From assembly GCA_049521055.1 (NCBI GenBank), contig JBEKPE010000035.1, positions 1-16,646 of the forward strand: DNA of 16,646 nucleotides, written 5' to 3'. The stretch is from FEN-987 sp049521055. Its GTDB lineage: Archaea > Thermoproteota > Bathyarchaeia > 40CM-2-53-6. Shown piece by piece: positions 1 through 7,478 of the stretch. Under the pieces are notes generated by a model. The model saw only the letters and a program-made list of their open reading frames with translations. It had not been told where the DNA came from and searched no databases. How positions within the stretch are numbered: position 1 is the stretch's first letter; each line of letters begins with the position of its first letter. A program made the position numbers and the translations under genes.

Positions 1-219
1 CTGAATGGTTTCGGAATTCATCCATACGAGAACCAAATATCAACCATACTCCATCAGGTCCTCATTTTGGCTGTTCGTAGAGCCCCCTGTCTGGCCGGAT
101 AAGCTGCTTGGTTAATGTAAATTCCAAGTTAAATGCTCAGATAGATTTGACGTGCTGAGTTTAGAGTCCATTTAGCCAACCAAGCAAACCCTCACAAGTT
201 GTCGTGTGAGGAGAAAACG
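1..219. other. Left-edge region without a recognisable gene
   Basis: No convincing coding region was found. Frame 1 is open from the window edge to a TAA at 109-111 (about 36 codons) and could be the tail of an upstream gene, but its translation resembles nothing I know and so short an open stretch is common by chance. The part after position 110 is AT-richer and probably holds the promoter of the next gene: an ATTTAG-like box at about 170-175 would place a transcript start near 199. A 5-bp CTTGG/CCAAG inverted pair around 111-128 is too weak to call a terminator. Confidence 0.4.
205..213 (+). promoter_or_regulatory. Ribosome binding site deciding the GTG start at 220
   Basis: GTGAGGAG lies about 7 nt before the GTG at 220 and inside the longer reading frame that begins at TTG 199. 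A strong ribosome site here favours the shorter protein. Confidence 0.6.
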
Positions 220-663
220 GTGAAACGGGCCAAGTACGTTCTAACAGCAGCTGTAGTAATTGCGTTGACCGTAGTTGCATTTCAGGTCTATTCAAGCAAC
301 TCGAGTACAATCCAAACGGTCTCAAGCCCATCTTTTGGGCCAGGACTCACCTCCGGAATCAACTATCCAAACCCAATACACCAAAACGTGACTCTAACCG
401 GAGTCATAACGTCATCCGTGGTGTCCCCTGCATGCAAGTTGTCGAGTCCGCCATGCGCAGTGGCCGACAGCCCATTGTACTACATCACCGTGAACGGATG
501 GAATTACCGGCTCATCTTCTCAAACTCAACCAAAGCCCCGTTGAATCACGCCCGCATTGTAGTAACCGGAGTCTTCGTCACTCCCTCACTACCCATCTCC
601 GTACTAGAAACCTACGAAACAACCTCTCCGTCGAAGAGCACACTGTTAGCGAGTACAAGTTAG
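220..663 (+). CDS. Membrane-anchored small extracytoplasmic protein, possible OB fold
   Basis: About 147 residues. The N-terminus is basic (VKRAKY) followed by a hydrophobic segment of about 18 residues, so it is a signal anchor or uncleaved signal peptide with the remainder outside the cell. After a Ser/Thr/Asn-rich linker comes a compact beta-rich domain: a strand LTGVITSS, two cysteines (ACKL and PPCA, possibly a disulfide), then YYITVNGWNYRLIF, and finally ARIVVTGVFV. This order resembles small OB-fold domains, which is my inference from pattern only. I chose the GTG at 220 over an in-frame TTG at 199 because a good Shine-Dalgarno sequence, GAGGAG (about 208-213), precedes it at normal spacing. 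The stop is TAG, followed three codons later by TAA. No function is assigned. Confidence 0.7.
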   Translation: MKRAKYVLTAAVVIALTVVAFQVYSSNSSTIQTVSSPSFGPGLTSGINYPNPIHQNVTLTGVITSSVVSPACKLSSPPCAVADSPLYYITVNGWNYRLIFSNSTKAPLNHARIVVTGVFVTPSLPISVLETYETTSPSKSTLLASTS

Positions 664-736
664 ACCGCAGTCTAATCCCGATTCGACACCTTCGGTCTGG
701 GGTCAGTTGCTACGTGCTGAATTCTCTTGTCCGCTG

Positions 737-753
737 AAAATATAGTGCACTAT
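737..753 (+). promoter_or_regulatory. TATA-like box overlapped by a palindrome, upstream of the SDR gene
   Basis: An AAAATATAG stretch at 737-745 could act as an archaeal TATA box for the dehydrogenase at 783, giving a leader of about 15 nt. The perfect 12-bp palindrome ATAGTGCACTAT at 742-753 overlaps its downstream end, the position expected for a repressor operator that blocks TBP/TFB or polymerase. Operator function is inference. Confidence 0.4.
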
Positions 754-782
754 TTCTATGTCAAAAGGCATCACCTCTCAGA

Positions 783-1547
783 TTGATTGATTTGAAGGTT
801 GAAGGTCATACGCTGTTAATCACCGGCGGTGCAACGGGAATTGGCTTTGCCTTGGCTGAAGCATTTGTGCAGGCTGGAAGCGAAGTCATCATATGTGGAC
901 GTCGCCGAACCAAGTTGCAAGAAGCAAAAGCGAAGATTCCAAGCGCGCGCATAAGAAAGTGCGATGTGTCGCTGGAGTCGGAGAGGAAAAAACTGCTCCA
1001 TTGGAGCACCTCAAGTTTTCCAAGTCTCGATATCCTGGTCAATAACGCCGGAATACAACGACAGGTCGACTTCACCTCACCCAAGATCATCAAGAGAATT
1101 CCTCCTGTAGACGATGAGCTTGCGATAAACCTAGAATCAACCATACGCCTTTGTGCTCTCTTCGCGCCAAAATTCTTAGTGAAGAAAAGCGCGGCTATCG
1201 TGAACATCTCGTCAGGTCTGGCATTCGTACCGATCGCGGAGATGCCCATCTACTGCGCGACAAAAGCGGCGATCCATTCATTCACAACCTCCCTACGCCA
1301 CCAGCTCAAGGACACATCAGTTCGTGTGTTCGAAGCAATTCCGCCAACGACGGACACGGACCTTGATGCAAGCTTCGCTGGTGAAGAAGAACAAGCCTAT
1401 CGCGGCATCAGTCCACAAGAGGTTGCGGCGGCGATCATTGTTGGACTAAAGGAGGACAAACAGGAGATAGTAATCGGGCAAGCGCAAAGGCTTCAGAAGG
1501 GAGCGATGCAAAACCCTGAACAAATCTTCAACCAATTGAACGGCTAA
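783..1547 (+). CDS. Short-chain dehydrogenase/reductase, DltE-like
   Basis: A 254-residue classical SDR. The Rossmann glycine motif TGGATGIG is at residues 14-21, an acidic/polar switch CDVS at 60-63, NNAG at 87-90, and the catalytic Ser (NISSG, 143/144), Tyr157 and Lys161 in YxxxK spacing (YCATK). CGRR at 39-42, after the second strand, suggests NADP(H) preference. The sequence around SSGLAFVP and IYCATKA, and the tail motif, match the DltE-type oxidoreductases I recall. The substrate is unknown; the DltE name comes from D-alanylation operons, and no dlt partners are present here. The start is TTG at 783, with TTG at 792 as an alternative; no strong Shine-Dalgarno site is visible. It ends with TAA, 60 bp from the convergent M6 homologue. 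Confidence 0.9.
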   Translation: MIDLKVEGHTLLITGGATGIGFALAEAFVQAGSEVIICGRRRTKLQEAKAKIPSARIRKCDVSLESERKKLLHWSTSSFPSLDILVNNAGIQRQVDFTSPKIIKRIPPVDDELAINLESTIRLCALFAPKFLVKKSAAIVNISSGLAFVPIAEMPIYCATKAAIHSFTTSLRHQLKDTSVRVFEAIPPTTDTDLDASFAGEEEQAYRGISPQEVAAAIIVGLKEDKQEIVIGQAQRLQKGAMQNPEQIFNQLNG

Positions 1548-1607
1548 AGTATGATTGGGCTGTCGGAAAATTACAAGAGTCTCGTTAGAATCGATCCAGA
1601 GTGGAAC

Positions 1608-4541
1608 CTAAGGCCTGCACGTACGGTCATCCGATGGAGGGATGGTCGTTCCAGACGGTCGGGAGGTTTTCTTTCGGCCTCGGTTTTCTCTCGTGACCTT
1701 GATTGCCAGAAGACCTGCAGCCAAGCCGATCAACACTGATTCGATCGGGAAACCGGGTACCGCGAGTTGAGGCGTATAGTTCGCTGTGTATTCCGACGGC
1801 GCGGTCACCGCGGTGGGCATCATTACGTTCGAACCGGTTGAGTTGCGCCAATTTGCGAATTGGAAGAACGCCATTACTGTTTGATTGGTGGTTGGATCCA
1901 GCGTCTGACCTCGGTTGTACCAAGCTGAAGAGGGTTGGTTTGAGGCGATCTGATAATTTTGATTATTGACGTTTACCGTGACGTATGTGGAGTTCGGCAG
2001 GCCGGCGACTTTGAACGTGATTTGGTACTGTGTCATCCACTGTGCTGCAACGTTCATGGGTTTGTTGGCGGGTAGGGTGAAGTTTGGGTTTTTGCCCGAG
2101 TAGTCACCTGTCCAACCGGTGAGAATTCTGCGTGTTTGATTATTGTAGTTGATCTGGGGTTGAACTGAAATCTTCGCTACGGATCCGGAGTCGTACCAAC
2201 CGGAGCCTTGAGGTAGGCCGTAGGACGATGCAACTTGGATCAAATATTGAACCTTCCAAATCGCCTGTATCCGAGTAGGCGAGTTCACATGAAGCTGAAA
2301 GTCTGGAGCTTGAGCAAAAGAGGCGTTGTTCCAACCCACTAAGACCTCTCGAGTACCGTTCGCAAAATCAACGATGGGCTGAACGGTCACATTTGCAGTG
2401 GTTCCAGCATTGTACCATCCCCCACCAGAAGGCGATCCAGTGGAGGAGACGACGGATAGGTAGTATTGCCACATCCAATTAGCCTGGAGGGTGAACGGTT
2501 GGGTCATGGTAATGGAGAACGTTGGTGAGGTTGAATTGTAGTCGCCAGACCAACTCGTGAAAACCAGCCTGGACCAGCTCGGGATCACATTCGAGGTGGC
2601 GTTGGCGGAGATCGTTGCGACGCTGTTCGCGGCATACCAGCCGCCGGGCGTCGTTGTTCCTCCGTTCTGGTTTATTGAGAGAAGGTATTGGGTCGCGTAA
2701 ACTGCTTGGATTGTCACGTTCGAGGTCACCGTAAGCGTTCGTGGGTTGGATGGGACTCCATCCGACCAACCAGTGAATGCGTGCCGTACGCCCAATGACG
2801 CGTTGATTAGGGATTGGATTTGCACGGTGACTAGTCCGGTTGTAACGCTCGCTGTCAATTGGTTTGAAGTGAAATTATACCTGACGCCATTGATCAATAC
2901 CCAGATGTTGCTCGAGGACGTGATGTTCGCTGGGATGTTGATAGAGAGAGTAGGACCAACGTTCACGTTAAACGACGCGACGTTGTTCGCTCTGCTCGGT
3001 TCATTTATCGTGTGATCGGGGTCCAGGGTTACTTGGAAGACGTGACTTCCAACCGTTGAAACCCAAGTGAAACTCGTCTGCGTCGATGACCCTGTCGCAA
3101 CGTCTGAGACTTGGAGGTTTGTGAAGGTCTGTCCGTCGAGAGCGACCTGGATTGGGACGTTAGTTGCAGTCATGGTTCCGGCGTTTGAGATTTGGATGGT
3201 GATCGTGACCGTAGTGTTGGGGTTGATTATGACTGCGGGCTGGGTATTGATGCCGGTTATGGCGAGTTGAATGTACGCGGCGGTCTGGTTCTGGGGTGGA
3301 GGAGGTTGGCTACCGCCTCTATTCACGGTGACTTGGTACGAGTTTCCGTTCTCGCCTGTTACCGTGACAGCCACGTTGTTCGCGCTGTCGGTGAACGTTT
3401 GCCCCACCGTCCAAACAGCATCGTTCAATTCGGGAACGCTGGGATGGCCATCTATCACGTGCACTTTGCCGACAACTAGATTCTCATTTACAAGCGTAAT
3501 TAGGACCCCGGCGGCGGGCAGGGCGGTGTCGGATCCTATCTGTGCTCTCACTTCGACCAAGTAGTACTGGTTTGTTTGGGTGAGGGGTATCTTGATCGCG
3601 TGAATGTTATTTGACGCGACTTCTGTGGGGTCAACTGTGTAAGTGGAGGTTGTTCGGTCTTGGGCGGTGGCTAGTGTGGGGCCGCTGATGTACCCGAGTT
3701 GGATTTTGTCCCAGGCTGTCATGTGGGCGGGGCTTGATCCCTGCGGGTTGCCGTTCCATGCTCCTTTATCCATGAGTTCCCATGGGCCGAGAATCGATTG
3801 CCCTGTGTTGGTGTTATACAAGTCCGGAAGACCAAGGTCGTGACCGAATTCGAGGCAGTAGACCCCCCCGGAGACGGCTCCGTGGGCTTCCAGTTCTGGA
3901 ACGATGCTAAACAAATCGATGGTTTTCGCTTTGGTTAGCACATAAACGCCGCCCATGTACGTGACTGACCAAATGTCGTTCTTCACTCCGCTTGATTCTT
4001 GGCCGTAGCCGGAATGGATGAAAATGAAATAGTCATACTTGCTGAAGTCAACGTCTTTCTGCGCTAGTGCTGAGGCATCTTGAGCAAATTGGAATGACGT
4101 GTCCTGCCCACTGCAGTCGGCGGAGTTGATCCCGTTGCAGCTCAGTCCGTAATGTGATTCTGGATACGGCAGCTTGTACCACCCATAAATGTCACCTTGA
4201 ACAGTCAATGCCCCATACGATATTTCGTGGTAGTATGAGGCGACCGCTCCGAACCAATTCTGTTTTACTTGGGCGATTGTTAAGGTGGAGTTGATGTCGG
4301 GGAAGTCGGCCGCGATTACGAGGACGTGTATGACCCCTGAGACTGGATGGGGCCATGGGGCTCCGAATTGAGGTGGAGCGTAGCCGATAGCTGGAAGCGG
4401 CAGTGACGGCGTTAGGGAAAGTGTAGAAGTCGGTGTCGAATGATCCGCATACACATTTACGTTCGAAGAAAAGTTTGGTGTAGTCAACACCAGGAAAACT
4501 ACGATAGCGCTCGCTATCTTTGCAACTGATCTTAAGCGCAT
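1608..4541 (-). CDS. Secreted M6-family metallopeptidase homologue with CARDB and repeat domains, altered zinc motif
   Basis: About 977 residues from the ATG at 4541. I preferred this start because a textbook signal peptide follows at once (MRLRSVAKIASAIVVFLVL); an upstream extension to 4652 would bury it. Residues about 40-390 resemble the M6 (immune inhibitor A-like) peptidase domain, with a conserved EFGHDLGLPDLYN block at about 231-243 followed by GPWELMDKGAWNG. The family HEFGH is LEFGH here (Leu at 230, codon CTC at 3852-3854), so a zinc-ligand histidine is missing. A CARDB-like beta domain follows at about 423-530, then five modules of about 70 residues, each ending in a QAxW/TANY-like strand and several containing GWxGDY or WSGDY, resembling InlB-B-type repeats. 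The C-terminus has PGFP, a hydrophobic segment of about 17 residues and a basic cluster (ENRGRKK), so it is probably anchored to the cell surface. The stop is TAG. Confidence 0.85.
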   Translation of the reverse strand: MRLRSVAKIASAIVVFLVLTTPNFSSNVNVYADHSTPTSTLSLTPSLPLPAIGYAPPQFGAPWPHPVSGVIHVLVIAADFPDINSTLTIAQVKQNWFGAVASYYHEISYGALTVQGDIYGWYKLPYPESHYGLSCNGINSADCSGQDTSFQFAQDASALAQKDVDFSKYDYFIFIHSGYGQESSGVKNDIWSVTYMGGVYVLTKAKTIDLFSIVPELEAHGAVSGGVYCLEFGHDLGLPDLYNTNTGQSILGPWELMDKGAWNGNPQGSSPAHMTAWDKIQLGYISGPTLATAQDRTTSTYTVDPTEVASNNIHAIKIPLTQTNQYYLVEVRAQIGSDTALPAAGVLITLVNENLVVGKVHVIDGHPSVPELNDAVWTVGQTFTDSANNVAVTVTGENGNSYQVTVNRGGSQPPPPQNQTAAYIQLAITGINTQPAVIINPNTTVTITIQISNAGTMTATNVPIQVALDGQTFTNLQVSDVATGSSTQTSFTWVSTVGSHVFQVTLDPDHTINEPSRANNVASFNVNVGPTLSINIPANITSSSNIWVLINGVRYNFTSNQLTASVTTGLVTVQIQSLINASLGVRHAFTGWSDGVPSNPRTLTVTSNVTIQAVYATQYLLSINQNGGTTTPGGWYAANSVATISANATSNVIPSWSRLVFTSWSGDYNSTSPTFSITMTQPFTLQANWMWQYYLSVVSSTGSPSGGGWYNAGTTANVTVQPIVDFANGTREVLVGWNNASFAQAPDFQLHVNSPTRIQAIWKVQYLIQVASSYGLPQGSGWYDSGSVAKISVQPQINYNNQTRRILTGWTGDYSGKNPNFTLPANKPMNVAAQWMTQYQITFKVAGLPNSTYVTVNVNNQNYQIASNQPSSAWYNRGQTLDPTTNQTVMAFFQFANWRNSTGSNVMMPTAVTAPSEYTANYTPQLAVPGFPIESVLIGLAAGLLAIKVTRENRGRKKTSRPSGTTIPPSDDRTCRP
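3852..3854 (-). other. Leu codon replacing the first zinc-ligand His of HEFGH
   Basis: The minus-strand codon is CTC (Leu) where M6 peptidases have CAC or CAT (His). The following Glu, Phe, Gly and second His are intact. A single base at 3853 accounts for the difference. The protein is probably inactive as a peptidase if the base is genuine. Confidence 0.75.
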
Positions 4542-4570
4542 TCGCAGCGACCTATCTTTGAGGAGATCTT

Positions 4571-4807
4571 TTGAAAGTTCTGATAAGTTGTTTAGACGTA
4601 AGGAAGAGCGTACCCGAGGAGATCCTTGGTGACTCTGACAACAATCACGCAACGTTACTATTGAGCTTCTTCACAGCGGAGGTACTTGGGCCTGATTGGG
4701 TCAGAAATGGAAAACACGCTTACGAGCATGTTCTCTGGACAATGGCTAGATTCCTCTCTAGCCTCAGCCAAAACCCTGAGCAAATCGTTGGTCAAATGAA
4801 AAGTTGA
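4571..4807 (+). CDS. Small hypothetical protein (doubtful)
   Basis: A 78-residue reading frame with no family I recognise. In its favour: a clean AGGAG at 4561-4565 five bases before the TTG start, sensible composition, and a helix-prone C-terminal half. Against it: it starts only 30 bp from the divergent M6 start, and a stop lies directly upstream, so no longer form exists. Its last 12 residues (QNPEQIVGQMKS) resemble the end of the dehydrogenase that finishes at 1547 (QNPEQIFNQLNG), at the same distance from the stop codon. It may be a real small protein or the remnant of a duplicated gene. Confidence 0.4.
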   Translation: MKVLISCLDVRKSVPEEILGDSDNNHATLLLSFFTAEVLGPDWVRNGKHAYEHVLWTMARFLSSLSQNPEQIVGQMKS

Positions 4808-4816
4808 GAATTGGGG

Positions 4817-4825
4817 TCTATAAAG
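4817..4825 (+). promoter_or_regulatory. TATA-like box for the Nramp-like gene
   Basis: TCTATAAAG matches an archaeal TATA box. A transcript starting about 25-30 bp downstream (about 4847) would begin after the TTG at 4811, which is why I take ATG 4868 as the start of the transporter. Confidence 0.5.
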
Positions 4826-4867
4826 AACATACACTACGTGCCAAGACCCTTTCTACGAGCCGTCGCG

Positions 4868-6094
4868 ATGTTCCATGCGAGGGCTCAAAAGATACACGAA
4901 TGTGATGCTTCATTGGCGCGCAGCGTTTCGACTCTTGAGGCGAACTTTGCAAGATTTGCGGCATCATTTGGCCCAGCATGGCTTGTGATGATTGCCGATG
5001 TTGACGCGGCAAGCATCATTACAGCTGCCGAGACCGGTGCCATATTCCATTACGGCCTAATTTGGCTCCTACTTCTTCTCACCGTCCCCCTCTTTTTCAT
5101 CCAAGAAGCCTCCGGCAGAATAGGCGTCGTAACTCACAAGGGCCTCGGCGAGATCATAAGAGAGAATTACTCTGCCAATATCGCGCTATTTGCAGCCCTT
5201 CCTATGGCATTGACGGACATTCTAACGTACATTACCGAATATTTGGGAATCGCCATTGGCCTCGGGATCCTCGGCGTGCCTCCACTACTCTCTGTATTGC
5301 TAGCATACGTAGTACACGTTCTCGTAGTGTACAGAAGAAAGTATTCGGCGGCGGAGAAGATTATGTTAGGGATATCGGTGGTCATGCTTCTATCATACGT
5401 CGGTTCGTTGATAATGCGAGGAACACTGAATTACTCACCTTTCTACATATCGGGGGACCCACGTTTTCTATTTCTTGTCGCGGCCAATGTGGGGGCTGTG
5501 ATAATGCCATTCATGATTTTCTATCAGGCTTCTGCAACTGCCGAGAAGAAAGCTGGGAGCGTTTGGTCTTCACGGCTGGAAACGCTTGGAGGAGCAATTG
5601 TCAGCGAGGCGCTGATGGTTATAATCGTAATGGTGAGTTCGGGACTTGGCCCAATCCTGAACTTCACATCTCCCGGAGAACTATCTAGGGCACTTTCAAC
5701 TGTGGCAGGTCAATATGCGCCTGTGCTTTTCGGAATCGGGCTCACTGCCGCGGCCTTCCTAGCGTTGATGGCAATATCATTTGGTAGTGCGTGGGGCGTC
5801 GTTGAAGCAATGGGTTGGCGTAGAACCCGTGCGTTCCCCGTTTATTTTCTTGAATCGATCCCGGCAGTGTTGCTGGCGCTTGTGTTGACGGCGAACCTGT
5901 TGAACGCGATTCTAACTTTGATGGTGGTTTTCGTTTTTGTTCTCCTTGGACCGGCGTTCATTATGGGCAAGATTGCCTCGGATAAACGAGTGATGGGAGA
6001 ATCTGCTTCCAAAGGCCTGTGGAAGTATGCATACTGGCTCAGCCTAGCATCCGTCGTTGGGTTGGGCATCGTATCAGTCGTATCTGCCCTATGA
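4868..6094 (+). CDS. Nramp-family-like divalent metal transporter
   Basis: About 408 residues with roughly 11 hydrophobic helices, in the LeuT-fold Nramp superfamily. Helix 1 reads GPAWLVMIADVDAASIITAA: the usual DPGN metal motif appears as DAAS (46-49), keeping Asp but losing Pro-Gly and replacing Asn with Ser. Helix 6 reads GAVIMPFMIFYQASA: the MPH motif is MPF (213-215), keeping the Met thought to select transition metals over Ca and Mg but losing His. It therefore looks like a divergent branch whose substrate I cannot name; Mn or Fe is possible. The ATG at 4868 was chosen over TTG 4811 because a TATA-like box lies between them. It overlaps the convergent hydrolase gene by 6 bp at the 3' end. 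Confidence 0.8.
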   Translation: MFHARAQKIHECDASLARSVSTLEANFARFAASFGPAWLVMIADVDAASIITAAETGAIFHYGLIWLLLLLTVPLFFIQEASGRIGVVTHKGLGEIIRENYSANIALFAALPMALTDILTYITEYLGIAIGLGILGVPPLLSVLLAYVVHVLVVYRRKYSAAEKIMLGISVVMLLSYVGSLIMRGTLNYSPFYISGDPRFLFLVAANVGAVIMPFMIFYQASATAEKKAGSVWSSRLETLGGAIVSEALMVIIVMVSSGLGPILNFTSPGELSRALSTVAGQYAPVLFGIGLTAAAFLALMAISFGSAWGVVEAMGWRRTRAFPVYFLESIPAVLLALVLTANLLNAILTLMVVFVFVLLGPAFIMGKIASDKRVMGESASKGLWKYAYWLSLASVVGLGIVSVVSAL

Positions 6095-6889
6095 TTGCAT
6101 GCCGTTATGAAGGAAGCTCAACAAATGGGTGTTGAAATCCAGCGGGTTTTCCATATTGCTCAAATGCGCTGCCCGCGGTATGACATGTAGTCCTGAATTC
6201 TGTATCATGGAGTGCATTTTGTGGGACTGTTCAGGGGGCGTGATTTCGTCGTGTTCACCCACGAGGACAAGTGTGGGAACTTCGATTTTCGGGAGGAATG
6301 AAGTCGTATCAGTCCTTCCAGCAAGTGCAAGCAATGTGCCACACAGTCCCAGAGCCTTGTTTTGCTGAATGATTTTCGTCGCCGTTTCGACCACACTCCG
6401 ATCTTTTAATGAAGTGGGGCAGAGGGCCCCTTTCAGGAAGGTTTCCGCATACGCATCAACCCCATTCCTCTTGATCACTTTGATAGAGGCAGCGCGCGCC
6501 AGTTTCGATTCATTCGGGTCTGCCTCAGACTTGGTATCGCATAGAACAAGCCCGCTAACACGTTCCGCGTTTCGCTCCACTGTACGTAAAGACACGTAAC
6601 CACCCATCGAAAGCCCGCAAAGAACTGCCTGCTCAATTTTCAGATGGTCTAACAAGGCTATGAGATCGTCAACCAAGAACTCGAGCGTGAACTGTCCGTC
6701 ACCCACTCCACTTCTTCCCTGTCCACGCAGGTCAAACGCAACCACCCGGTAAGCACTCTTGAGAATCTCAATCTGATTGGTCCACATCTCATGACTAAGA
6801 GGGAAACCGTGGACTAACACGATTGGCGGACTTGAGGGTTGACCGACATCAATGTAGTAGAGCGCCGTTCCGTTCGTTGAAAGATACAT
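6089..6889 (-). CDS. Alpha/beta-fold hydrolase
   Basis: A 266-residue alpha/beta hydrolase of the size and layout of 3-oxoadipate enol-lactonase or simple esterases. Oxyanion-hole motif HGFP is at 27-30, the nucleophile elbow GLSMGG gives Ser94, the acid is Asp214 in GEHDEITP, and the base is His242 in AAHLSN. DLRGQGRS at 53-60 is the usual family loop. No signal peptide is present, so it is cytoplasmic. Substrate cannot be read from sequence, and no aromatic-degradation genes are nearby. It starts at ATG 6889 with a weak TATA-like GATACATTG 25-33 bp upstream (6914-6922), preceded by a 19-bp palindrome. The stop is TAG, with TGA five codons further. Confidence 0.9.
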   Translation of the reverse strand: MYLSTNGTALYYIDVGQPSSPPIVLVHGFPLSHEMWTNQIEILKSAYRVVAFDLRGQGRSGVGDGQFTLEFLVDDLIALLDHLKIEQAVLCGLSMGGYVSLRTVERNAERVSGLVLCDTKSEADPNESKLARAASIKVIKRNGVDAYAETFLKGALCPTSLKDRSVVETATKIIQQNKALGLCGTLLALAGRTDTTSFLPKIEVPTLVLVGEHDEITPPEQSHKMHSMIQNSGLHVIPRAAHLSNMENPLDFNTHLLSFLHNGMQS

Positions 6890-6923
6890 CTGACCTACCT
6901 ACTGTTTGAAGTCCAATGTATCC

Positions 6924-6942
6924 TCTTAAGAACTTCTTAAGA
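6924..6942. promoter_or_regulatory. 19-bp perfect palindrome between divergent genes
   Basis: TCTTAAGAACTTCTTAAGA has 9-bp arms around one central base. It lies 35-53 bp before the hydrolase start and about 90 bp before the DUF192 start, so it may bind a dimeric regulator for one or both. Which protein binds it is not visible here. Confidence 0.5.
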
Positions 6943-7028
6943 ATCACCCAACAAACAAAACGTAACCATAGGATTCCTTGCTTGAGACTAGTACTGATCA
7001 AGAAGCCCGAACTGGTTAGGATGAAGCC

Positions 7029-7478
7029 TTGAAAAGACGGATCATCTTCGTCGCGTCAGTGGTCGTTGTTCTCGCGGTTTCTGTTTCGCTTGGTTACTAT
7101 CTTTACGAGCAACCCAGGCCAGTGAGAATTGTGCTTGCGGGCGTGGTTCTAACTGTTGATCTCGCCACGACGCCTCAGGAGCAGCAGATGGGCCTCTCGG
7201 GACGGGCTTCGATGCCGGCCGACCGCGGAATGCTCTTTGTCTTCAACCAGGAAGGTGAGTGGAGTTTCTGGATGCATGAGATGAACTTCCCGTTGGATAT
7301 CATCTGGTTTAACGCTAACAGGCAGGTGGTTTTCATCGAGCAGGACCTGCCGCCCTGCACGTCTCAAGCGTGCCCTATCTTCACGCCGCCCGTCAACGCG
7401 ATGTACGTGCTGGAAGTTAATGCAGGCTTCGTGAAGGCAAATGGCGTTTCAGTTGGAGAAAGTTTTACTTTCGTTTAG
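7029..7478 (+). CDS. DUF192 family protein, membrane-anchored
   Basis: A 149-residue protein. Residues 1-22 form a basic start (MKRR) and a hydrophobic anchor, placing the domain outside the membrane. The DUF192 signature is complete: GLSGRASMPADRGMLFVF at 55-72, SFWMHEMNFPLDIIWF at 79-94, paired cysteines at 110 and 115 (PPCTSQACP), and YVLEVNAG at 126-133. The biochemical role of DUF192 is not settled. It starts at TTG 7029, preceded by an AGGATGA-like ribosome site; the ATG at 7021 is in a frame that closes after three codons. It ends TAG-GCC-TGA, a near-tandem stop, and its stop overlaps that of the convergent gene. Confidence 0.9.
   Translation: MKRRIIFVASVVVVLAVSVSLGYYLYEQPRPVRIVLAGVVLTVDLATTPQEQQMGLSGRASMPADRGMLFVFNQEGEWSFWMHEMNFPLDIIWFNANRQVVFIEQDLPPCTSQACPIFTPPVNAMYVLEVNAGFVKANGVSVGESFTFV

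Noticed and set aside
664..736. Possible tRNA-like or terminator structure after the first gene
   Set aside because: Only a 6-bp AGACCG/CGGTCT pairing with a 25-base loop is present; no cloverleaf, T-loop or poly-T run.
4503..4518. Inverted repeat GATAGCG-CT-CGCTATC near the M6 start
   Set aside because: It lies in the signal-peptide coding region and follows from the codons for Ile-Ala-Ser-Ala-Ile.
5062..5688. A 208-codon open frame on the plus strand inside the Nramp-like gene
   Set aside because: It is the shadow of a real transmembrane gene in another frame; its translation is Arg-rich, low in structure and has no family pattern.
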